From: Pelargonium nanum
Lineage: Eukaryota > Streptophyta > Magnoliopsida > Geraniales > Geraniaceae
Direction: 5' to 3'
Assembly (NCBI GenBank): GCA_036897485.1
Contig: JAYMTF010000213.1
Location: 1-44,856 of the forward strand
DNA length: 44,856 nucleotides
Shown here: positions 37,901-44,856 of the stretch, one piece after another
Layout: every line of letters starts with the position of its first letter
Position numbering within the stretch: the first letter of the stretch is position 1
Translations under genes and position numbers: made by a program
Notes under the pieces: model-generated
What the model saw: the letters and a program-made list of their open reading frames with translations, nothing else
Told to the model about the DNA's origin: nothing
Database searches by the model: none

Positions 37901-40900
37901 ATAACATAACGAGACCCAAACAGTGTAACTAAGACACTAAGTAAAATAAAAGGAAAACGAGAATGATGCCTATAATTTACAGCATACTGCTCCCAACGTT
38001 ACAATTTACATACTATCCGTAAGGTCTATCTATACAAATTTAATCCCCAAAACATTAATGAGACACAGCAACATAATGTAAATAAATTTCATGTTCAACC
38101 TCCTATTACAGTTCTAATAGAAGACTGAAGCATAATATTTACTTGCACAGTAAACATGTGTCCTTCACAATATATATGAGCACAAAAAACTGTCATCACT
38201 TCAGCAAAAGATGCATTGTCTACACAAGTCAACAGCAAGATATTAAAAGTCTAATATCTTAAGCATAAAGGTTTTGATAGACATCCATACCGCTTCGGCA
38301 CCATAACAAGAACCACAGTATGTCTCATTGTGCTCTAGCCGGCCACCGTGTTTCTGCAATGGCTTCTCAATCTGTGCCAAGCATAAATCATAATGAATGG
38401 AATGAAAGGTGAAAAGGAAACAAAGAGGAACATATAGTTCTCAATAATCCATTTTTTAGCAACACTTCATCTTTTGTGTCTAAAATAAATTCAATCTGTG
38501 CACATGTTAAGTGTAATGGCACACCTCAAGATTTTTTCTTCTACCTAACTTGTACAGTATTGATAAAACCTATTGTACTTCCTATATAGGTAAGAACTAA
38601 GAAGAGTAGAAGAGGCCGTGTATGCAAAAACATGCCAGTTTACGCACAGTCCTGATAACTACACAATAATTCCTTTTGAAAGGAACCAAAAAATGCCAAA
38701 ATGTCCTTAGCACTAACTCTTAATTTGTTCACCGTTTAAATCTGACTATCTACATAAACCTGCCTACCAAAATCCTCTACACATTGCAATCATCAACTTC
38801 TCATTCTTTAAGATCCATATCTTTTCTGACCAAGTGTTGAAAAAGAAAACATTTCAGACATATGTCAAAAATGTAGGTCCAAATTAACCTTCAAGTGACA
38901 AAGCTTTACTAACCTTAGGAGAGCCAATTCCATCTTGCCTTGATTCTATCACATTGCCAAGTGAATCTATCCGCTTCTTAATTATGTCATGTCTCTGCAA
39001 ATTTAACACGACATCAAAAGAAAATGTCAAACTTCAAAACAAGATAAGTATATCTTTATTGAGAGAGAGAGAGGTACATCAGCAAACATACATTTACAAA
39101 TTTCATAGGTAAGAGAACCACGGTATCAACTAATGTAAGAACTAGTGGGGGAGTAACCAGAGGTTTTCCCATTACTAGAGGATTGCATCAAGGATCAAAC
39201 TCTAAACCCATTACTCTTTGCTTTAGTCATTGATTAACTTACAAGACTTCTTCAAGATGAGATCTATTGGTGTAAGTTGCTGGTAAATAATATTGTTTTA
39301 GTTAATATAAGTATAATAGGAATTAGTGTCAAATTAGATGGATGGAGAGAAGCATTAGAACCTAAGATTAAGAGGATTAGAATAAGTCTGACCAAACTAA
39401 ATATACAGAGTATAATTTTAGCATGAGTAGGGTGAGTAGTGGTTCAATTATGTTAAAAGATAAACACAATAAGAAATTACCAAAAGTTACCCTTTTTTGC
39501 AATTTGGATTCACAAATCAAAATGATGAAAAATTGAAAAGGATGTTAGAAATAGGAATAGTGTAGGGAAGTTGAAGTGGAGTAGGGCAAAAAAGACTCTT
39601 TGTTATAAGAGAATATCTCTAAAGTTGAAAGGTAAGTTTTAAAGGTTAGTTATACGACCAGCTATGTAAGATACTAAATATTAGGCTCTAAGGAGGCTGC
39701 AAAGCCATAAGATGGGGGTAGCGGAGATGAAAATGTTTAGGAAGAATTGTAGTAACAGTAGAAAGGATAAGATTGTAAATGGGTCATCTGTGCAACAGTT
39801 GGAATAACTTCAACTGAAGATAAGATGAGGGAAAATCACCTAAGGTGGTTCGGACATGTGCAGGGAAAGGAGGTAAGTAACCCATAAAAAGTGAGAGGAT
39901 TCAGTAAGGAGAAGCTAAGATGGATATGGTAGATTAAGTTAACATGGAAAGAGAGGAAGTAATGATAACACAAGGCTTAACAAAAAATATAAAATTAGAT
40001 AGGACAGAGTGTACATGGTGGATATGAGCAGAAATTCCCAAGGTATTTTGCTACATGATCATGCAGTTGACCTAAGATTGTTTAGAAAATAGCTTAGATG
40101 TTGAAAATAACAGTAGCAATAAAGTGAAAATATCACTCTTTATGATACATACTACGTCAAGGTGTTGCTCTCCACTGATGTCCATGGCATCAAGACTGAG
40201 TATAGAACATGGTAGCGCAGGAAAAGTGACATCAAACTGCAAAAAAATGATGGTGGATAAATTAATTTTAATGGACGTAGTAAAAAAAGGAACAAAAAGA
40301 AGCATAAAAAGAATAAGATATATACGAAAGAGTCATAACATAGTTTAAATCCACAATAAATAAAATAATATGAATTACTATAGAGTCAGGTACTCTTTAC
40401 GATTCATTGTCATCAACCTACCACAAGCCTCATTTATTTGGCCTTGGGGCTAAGAAACATCTAATGCAAAATCTAAAGAGTACAACTCTAAAAAATACTA
40501 AGAGAAACGTTGAAAATAGAATGGCAAAGCAGTAGAACACAACTGAAAATATTATCTGATCAACTTTATGAAAGAAAAATGACATTACATTGATACGTAG
40601 GGTTTCTCCTCTAGATGTATCCACCACAAGCTTTGATTCAGTTACAGCATGGAGATATAATTCTGCAACCAGGGGAAATAAATTGACATAACTGATGTGA
40701 AAAAATAATACTGAATATACAACAGAACAGCCAAGTCCATCATAGTAAAAGCCTTCATAATTATAGCTCAGCATCTAAGAGCACACAAAAAAGCCTTTCT
40801 TATTTCTGATAGGATTGAGTTACCAAACCATATTTCCAAATGCAATAGGCCTTGCACTACAAACCCCAAAAGGGCAGAACAAATGACTACGACTATCGGC

Positions 40901-42094
40901 TTATTGCCCCCATTGAAATTATTTGAAAGATTGAACAGGAGATTGTAAGCCAGTGCTCACAAGTCACAACACCCATCCCCACCCACACTCACAGATGACA
41001 GTGTTTATTACGGGAGAAATAAAACAACATTCCCTGAAGACTTCAATGTCAATGTTTGTCTGAAAAAAGTGATCCAAAGATATTAAAAGATAAAACTAAA
41101 CAATTCCCTTACTTTTTCCAAAGAAGATTGAAAAAGAAAGTTTCACTTAATTCGTCAAGCAAGTGCAGCAAAGACTTTTCACACACACACAAAAAAAAAT
41201 TTAGAACAAACATGCACCCTAAGTTCTTAACGCCCTGAAATTTGCACTACTATTTCAGCAAAGGCTCGGAGTAGTTGATGAAAATGATTAGCAACATTAG
41301 TATCCTTCGCATCAAAATTTTACTGAAATGCAACTCCAACTCCTTTATGGCCTGTTTAATAACTCGCATTTCATTTGAAACTCCAAATATGGGGCTAATC
41401 CGACGTTTGGATATCCTAAGAATTTGGATTGGCCCAATCCCAATAGAATTCAAATGATTAAAAGATGAGATTTTAAATGATAAATGTCATTTCAATAACA
41501 AATTCCCCACACTCACCCTCCACTCGTCCATATAATTTCAAATCGATGATTTTCTAACATTGGAATTCCAAGATTTCAAATTTCAATAAAATCCATGAAT
41601 GCAAACACAGCCTTAAAGTTTTTTGCAACTGCTATCTAATTGAGGCATCCTCCACACCATTTACAATTCCATCATCATTGTATGAATTATTGTGTCCACC
41701 TGAGAACCCTTTAATCTATTAGCAGAATCAACATAATCAGCTTAGAACTAACATTTGCTGGACCTTATTTAGGTTCCGATACAGCACAGTTACACACAGA
41801 ATCTCAAATTTCAATTCAAAACATATCAATCCAAGGAAGAAAAATTACAAATGCTCGCATAAAAAAACGTGTTGATTTCAGATCCATATGATTGCATACT
41901 GATACAAGCATATAATATGAATATGAATATGATTATGAGATGAGAAACATACGTAGCTCAGAGAAGAAGAGGAGGAACATGACGATGGAGGAGGCGAGAG
42001 TGATGAGGCCACCGGAGAGTGTCCGGCTGTAGAAATCCTCGTTGATTTTGGGGTATGCGTCCAGATTCCGAAGCTTGCTCATTAGGCCGTCCAT
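31852..42094 (-). CDS. ERGIC3: ERGIC3/Erv46-like ER-Golgi cargo receptor, complete gene
   Basis: Thirteen exons join in phase to 1161 bases (386 residues): 42094..41953, 40662..40589, 40236..40153, 38994..38914, 38371..38291, 37732..37640, 35337..35158, 34975..34908, 34767..34716, 33461..33408, 33322..33230, 33063..32997 and 31943..31852. The protein starts MDGLMSKLRNLDAYPK and has a first membrane segment at about residues 28-47. A large luminal part follows, with the cysteine cluster CGSCYGAEA (146-154) and CCNNC (159-163) and the signature VNKVAGNFHFAPGKSFHQ in exon 7. A second membrane segment lies at about 344-370 before a short KFS tail. Order and length fit the ERGIC_N and COPII-coated ERV families. 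Family members cycle between ER and Golgi in COPII/COPI vesicles and, with Erv41/ERGIC2, retrieve or export membrane and secretory cargo. All introns are GT..AG. The first ATG is used because it begins the conserved N-terminus. The gene appears intact. Confidence 0.95.
32170..32960. mobile_element. GC-richer insertion in ERGIC3 intron 12, probable transposon fragment
   Basis: This part of intron 12 is near 50% GC, unlike the AT-rich intron around it. It contains CACGGCCGTGTG and similar boxes often seen in plant Ty3-type LTRs, and an internal duplication with 77-base spacing. The plus strand is open from 32645 to 33067 and encodes a coding-like stretch (SDIFYYSNLVKVVDEVFPKY and HHHYVLC) that I do not recognise. 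No terminal repeats or target duplications were identified, so limits are approximate and the class is a guess. Confidence 0.4.
32634..32759. repeat. Direct duplication, 77-base period
   Basis: The stretch starting AGTCGAAGAGGTT at 32634 recurs at 32711. After the identical 13 bases the copies run in parallel (GCCAAGGGCACA against GTCAAGGGCGCA) to about 49 bases, with scattered substitutions. They look like two diverged units of a short tandem repeat. Confidence 0.65.
32997..33063 (-). CDS. ERGIC3: ERGIC3 exon 12
   Basis: 67 bases, residues 335-356 plus one base, encoding VTFTEEHVSFLHFLTNVCAI and VG. It starts the second membrane segment. The donor is GTAATG. Confidence 0.93.
33230..33322 (-). 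CDS. ERGIC3: ERGIC3 exon 11
   Basis: 93 bases, residues 304-334, encoding FSVTEHFRGADVGRLQSLPG then VFFFYDLSPIK, the conserved luminal stretch before the second membrane segment. The donor is GTAGGT. Confidence 0.93.
33408..33461 (-). CDS. ERGIC3: ERGIC3 exon 10
   Basis: 54 bases, residues 286-303, encoding VVPTVYTDVKGNTIQSNQ. The acceptor is GTGCAG and the donor GTGCAA. Confidence 0.92.
34716..34767 (-). CDS. ERGIC3: ERGIC3 exon 9
   Basis: 52 bases. It completes Gly268 and encodes VQWSQEAPSGMYQYFIK. The acceptor is TTTCAG and the donor GTTAGT. Confidence 0.92.
34908..34975 (-). CDS. ERGIC3: ERGIC3 exon 8
   Basis: 68 bases, residues 246-267 plus two bases, encoding ISHKINKLAFGDYFPGVVNP and LD. 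It ends with GG of a glycine codon split over the intron. Confidence 0.92.
35158..35337 (-). CDS. ERGIC3: ERGIC3 exon 7
   Basis: 180 bases, residues 186-245, and the largest exon. It carries the most conserved stretch of the family: EGCNIYGFLEVNKVAGNFHF then APGKSFHQSGVHVHDLL. The donor is GTATGT. Confidence 0.94.
36560..37010. other. Extremely AT-rich patch in ERGIC3 intron 6
   Basis: This stretch of the 2.3-kb intron 6 is nearly all A and T, with many AATATAATAA-like words. It has no open frame of interest and no terminal repeats. It may be an old AT-rich insertion or simply intron sequence. The remainder of intron 6 (35338..37639) shows nothing I can name. Confidence 0.4.
37640..37732 (-). 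CDS. ERGIC3: ERGIC3 exon 6
   Basis: 93 bases, residues 155-185, encoding ADDDCCNNCEEVREAYRKKG then WALSNPDVIDQ. It holds the second luminal cysteine motif. The acceptor is TTGCAG; a CAG four bases further in would break the frame. Confidence 0.93.
38291..38371 (-). CDS. ERGIC3: ERGIC3 exon 5
   Basis: 81 bases, residues 128-154, encoding IEKPLQKHGGRLEHNE and the first luminal cysteine motif CGSCYGAEA. The acceptor is CACAG and the donor GTATGG. Confidence 0.93.
38914..38994 (-). CDS. ERGIC3: ERGIC3 exon 4
   Basis: 81 bases, residues 101-127, encoding RHDIIKKRIDSLGNVIESR then QDGIGSPK. The acceptor is TTGCAG and the donor GTTAGT. Confidence 0.92.
39105..40078 (+). mobile_element. Dead LINE reverse transcriptase fragment in ERGIC3 intron 3
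   Basis: Plus-strand translation, with many stops and frameshifts, follows the C-terminal half of plant LINE reverse transcriptases. It shows SGGVTRGFPITRGLHQGS (39144..39197). It then shows LLVNNIVLVN at 39277..39306 where the catalytic FADD box belongs, followed by VKLDGWREALEP. The downstream region still reads like the 'KDKI' and 'GHV' region and ends near a KLDRTE motif. Both catalytic aspartates are replaced by asparagine, and the 5' part of the element is missing. This is a 5'-truncated, long-dead insertion, opposite in orientation to the host gene and wholly inside the intron. A short GA run (39061..39073) precedes it. Confidence 0.85.
40153..40236 (-). CDS. ERGIC3: ERGIC3 exon 3
   Basis: 84 bases, residues 73-100, encoding FDVTFPALPCSILSLDAMD and SGEQHLDV. 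This matches the family block VLFPHMPC..LSIDAMDVAGEQ. The donor GTATGT follows the Val codon GTA; an upstream GT three bases earlier is the alternative and would drop one residue. Confidence 0.92.
40589..40662 (-). CDS. ERGIC3: ERGIC3 exon 2
   Basis: 74 bases, residues 48-72, encoding LYLHAVTESKLVVDTSRGE and on to LRIN. The acceptor is TTGCAG and the donor GTAATG. It is the first luminal part of the ERGIC_N domain. Confidence 0.93.
41349..41612. mobile_element. Probable MITE in ERGIC3 intron 1
   Basis: This 264-base segment starts GGCCTGTTTAATAA and ends CAAACACAGCC. Read backwards, its end is GGCTGTGTTTGC..ATTTTATTGAAA, which pairs imperfectly with the start GGC-CTGTTT..ATTTCATTTGAAA. Such termini are common in small non-coding DNA transposons of plants. 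A near-palindrome GGATTGGCCCAATCC lies inside. It has no coding capacity. Target duplications are not obvious, so the exact ends are uncertain. Confidence 0.5.
41953..42094 (-). CDS. ERGIC3: ERGIC3 exon 1
   Basis: 142 bases, residues 1-47 plus one base. It encodes the cytosolic N-terminus (LRNLDAYPKINEDF) and the first membrane segment (LASSIVMFLLFFSEL). The donor is GTATGT, and the split codon is completed by exon 2 to Gln. Confidence 0.93.
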
Positions 42095-42131
42095 GATTTG
42101 CAGAAATTGAGCGACCTTGGTGAGGTTTGTG

Positions 42132-42189
42132 TCTTAAACACCCCGTTGAACAGCAATTGAAGCGGCAATCGATAACGGGGTGTTTAAGA
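42132..42189. repeat. Perfect 16-bp inverted repeat before ERGIC3
   Basis: The arms TCTTAAACACCCCGTT (42132..42147) and AACGGGGTGTTTAAGA (42174..42189) are fully complementary around a 26-base loop. If transcribed, the leader RNA would form a strong hairpin 38 to 95 bases before the start codon. As DNA it could be a binding site or the ends of a tiny insertion. Confidence 0.8.
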
Positions 42190-42208
42190 TCTAACGCCCC
42201 TTTTCCAC

Positions 42209-42262
42209 TATTTTCTTTTCTTTTCCTTTCTTTTCTTTTCTATTTTATTTCCTCTTTTTAAT
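42209..42262. repeat. Pyrimidine-rich TTTTC tract
   Basis: This is a degenerate run of TTTTC/TTTCC units on the plus strand (GA-rich on the gene's strand). A second T/C run lies at 42337..42373. Such tracts are common near plant promoters. Confidence 0.6.
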
Positions 42263-42299
42263 TTGATGGAGAGGGAGAGACAAAAACGAAGCCTTTGAG

Positions 42300-44856
42300 T
42301 TTTGGTCTTCGGAGGAACTCATTTCACATTTTCACTCGTCTCTTTTCTTTTTTTTTTTTCTTTTTTCTTTTTTATGTTACCAACAATTTTATTTCTCTTA
42401 AATATATCAACAAAATTTGCAATACAAAAAGAATAACATGTAAAAATATTCATTTTCAACAACAATTTGTTTTTTTAGCACTCGCTTCCATGGGCCCAAG
42501 ACTAGTTTACACGCACGAATTTGCTCCGGGAGCGCACCCCAGTGGATTCGGTTCCAAATCTTACCATACAGTTTACGATCCTTACCCTGCAATTACGAAG
42601 CTTACCCACGAACGCAAATTTGTCGCGACAAAGGTTTCAACTCGTTGAAGTTGGGTTCGTCGCGATGAGAACGACAATTTTGCCTTGCACGTGCTCGGTT
42701 GTTTCATCACTCATCGGCTCGCTTTTGAGGTCCTCAACTTGTCTCTTCGAGCCACCTCCAAGTTCTTCACCTAGTTCGATCACCTCAAAAGCTCTCCCGT
42801 CAGTGAGACATTCCTCTACGCCCGAACGCTAGGACACTCGAAGCGGTAGAAGCTTTGATCCTCCCTACGATGCTCAAAGGGTACACAGGAGCTCTCAAAC
42901 TCACCGGGTGCCTACAAACGGCGTGCACGAGAAGGTAGAGTACAACCCACATGTGGCTTCAAATTGGACCTCACCTCATCAAAAACTGAACACACATTAA
43001 ACACGTAGTGGAGATAATTTGTTAGCATATATACCATTTTCTTAGTAAGACAAATGAATCAACATTCAAAGCTTTTATTACTTTCAACTACCTTTAGCCC
43101 TTTAAAGCGTTGTCTAGCTTTGTGATTTTTGGCATAGACTTACTCTTACGGCCGATACAGTGTCCAAAAAACACGTTTAGGGTCTCTGTTAATGGTGTGT
43201 TATATCGCGCAAGTCACAGGTTCCCGGCTAGCCCAAGAGAATATTTGGACTTATAACATTTTTCTATGAAATTCTCTAACACGTGCACAAGATAACAATT
43301 ACATTCTAGTGCGCCTGATTGACCAAATCAAAACAGACTCATCAGCTGGTCCATCAGAAACAAGTTGAAATGCATCATTCCTTAACCTCACACGACAAGC
43401 AATCTTGGCATCTGGAGATTCGAGTCCCCAAGGCACAACTCGTATCCTCATCAAGACTTGTCTCATTCCATCTGAGATCCATCTTCTCCTATCCAGGGAG
43501 AAGGCATGTGGTTTCCAATTGAGAGGAACACCCAAAGTATCACTCGCACTACATCTGCCCGAGACCACCTGGGGGATAACTCTCTCATAGGCGAAGAAAC
43601 TGAAACCCGATATTAGCTCTTGGAAGGTCTCATCAATGACATTGTTGGCTTATAAGTCCGCCTCGATTGCAGTCAAAGAATGTTGCACTCACGAATAGCA
43701 CATCACAAGTCCTACCAATCATTCTGCCTCCTTAAGGCGTGGTTCCCCTTTCGGCGGAGTTCACTCCTAAATTGATTAAGGCACTTACCAAGTAGATAAT
43801 TGCGGACATGCTCATAACCTTGACTAATGTTGCCAATTCGATCTCACAAGCCTTGTTTCGCATGATATGTTTCTGCCTCTCCATTCGGTTTCACTCCAAG
43901 GCGCGTAGATAAAAAGAAATCTCATAGACGTTCATTATTTGTACTAAGCACCAAACCACTACCACGACACTTGAACTTATGGCAGACACGATGATCGTGC
44001 CCATGACAGGGCTTCCACCTACCATAGGCGCCACCAAAACAACATCACTTAGGATGATATGGGATCTCGTTCCACATAAAGGAAGAAGGTTATAAGGACT
44101 CTGAAACCGTTGGCTCACGGGTACACAATCTATGACACTAAGATAATTTGTATCTTTCCACGACACTATTGATATCGCAAATTGATGAGAAATAGAATAG
44201 GTTGATCCACTTTCCGCACAGAAGGGCAGAGGGATCATAGGGTATGTTAGGCTCTCGAGGATAGCCCCATCATTATCGAACTAAATGAAGAGCTCTAAAG
44301 AATCAAGGAGCTCATTTCTTTCACCATGGAAGGTGGGGTAGCAAATCACTTAATTTGTAATCAATTCCCTAAGTTCATCTTTCTCATGACTCTAGTTCCC
44401 GGACATCACTTATAACGGGATGAACAACATTCTTGAATTCAAAACAAGCTTCAACCACCTTATACAAATGAAAATCGAGTGTGACGCTGCCCAATGAAAT
44501 TTTTTTTGTGTGCACTCTTAGAGGGCCAACTCAAACTTGGTATATGAATCATTACGGCGGGACCATCATGTTCTAGGACTGATTCTGAGAACTCTCTCAA
44601 GAACTTTGCTTCTGCCAGGAAATTGGTTAAACAAACGCAACCCATCCACATCAAGCATAAGAAAAATGAATATCGCCAATGAAACAGTGACGACCGCATT
44701 TCAAAATGAGCTCATATCCCTACTCATACAGAGCGCATTCGCAAGTAAACATCTCAAGGATTGGGAAGAAATACTTGTCATGACTATGACCATATTACGA
44801 CCAAGGACATGCTTGCGCAAGCCCAAAATCCGCACAAGGTACACACACAGAGACAT
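42300..44856. other. Intergenic sequence with broken open frames
   Basis: Base composition is more balanced than in the 31-kb block. Several open frames of 60-116 codons occur on both strands, but none carries a family I recognise. One plus-strand stretch near 42660..42830 reads like coding sequence (FALHVLGCFITHRLAFEVLN) with an internal stop. Overall this looks like decayed transposon DNA, unproven. Apart from the open stretch at 43299..43649 there is nothing else to name. Confidence 0.35.
43299..43649 (-). pseudogene. Unidentified open stretch, possible gene fragment
   Basis: This frame is open for 116 codons between stops, with the first ATG at 43568. The product includes DETFQELISGFSFFAYERVI and GVPLNWKPHAFSLDRRRWIS and is mixed in character, without low-complexity bias, as in real exons. 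I recognise no domain. The frame closes upstream at a stop without a start or clear splice acceptor. It could be a fragment of a transposon protein or captured gene. Confidence 0.25.

Larger units (their letters stand above)
42095..42300 (-). promoter_or_regulatory. ERGIC3 5' leader and proximal promoter region
   Basis: This is the sequence directly before the ERGIC3 start codon. It probably holds the 5' untranslated region and core promoter, although no clear TATA box was found at a convincing distance. Its main feature is the 16-bp inverted repeat listed separately. Further upstream on the gene's strand it is purine-rich (GA tracts). Confidence 0.45.

Noticed and set aside
42295-42648. 117-codon plus-strand frame
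   Set aside because: It starts in a TTTTC tract that yields poly-Phe and shows no family signal further on.
43891-44238. 115-codon minus-strand frame with a valine run
   Set aside because: The composition looks accidental and no domain is seen. Adjacent frames do not extend it.

Overview
The window looks like nuclear DNA of a flowering plant. The evidence is one complete intron-rich gene on the minus strand (31852..42094, 13 coding exons, 386 codons plus stop). Its protein is clearly the plant form of ERGIC3/Erv46, a cargo receptor cycling between the endoplasmic reticulum (ER) and Golgi. I spliced it by hand. Every intron is GT..AG, every exon joins in phase, and the product runs from a start codon to a stop at the family's usual length.

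Region 1 (1 to about 31380) is an AT-rich block with no gene that I can recognise. No open frame exceeds about 105 codons, and there is no obvious tandem array, transposon protein or intact RNA gene. It does contain six short stretches that read as decayed tRNA T-arms, all on the minus strand. The best two resemble organelle tRNA-Asn and plastid tRNA-Gly(GCC). It also holds a diverged 70-bp repeat present in two copies 18 kb apart, a short hydrophobic coding-like stretch, and an apparent excess of short near-palindromes of the form GGANTCC/GGATCC. Very old organelle-derived DNA is one explanation, but recognisable organelle protein genes are missing. The origin is unresolved, and an assembly artefact or a foreign sequence joined to the contig is also possible.

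Region 2 (about 31381 to 31851) is the flank 3' of the ERGIC3 gene. It opens with two hairpins of identical geometry next to the change in sequence character.

Region 3 (31852..42094) is the ERGIC3 gene. Its introns carry insertions: a GC-richer segment with a 77-bp-spaced duplication in intron 12, a dead LINE reverse transcriptase fragment on the opposite strand in intron 3, and a probable MITE in intron 1.

Region 4 (42095..44856) is the ERGIC3 promoter side. A perfect 16-bp inverted repeat lies about 40 to 95 bases before the start codon, followed by pyrimidine tracts. Beyond that are about 2.5 kb of more GC-balanced sequence with only broken open frames, probably decayed transposon DNA. 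There is no operon, CRISPR array or bacterial-type system here. The part that may be undescribed is the 31-kb block.
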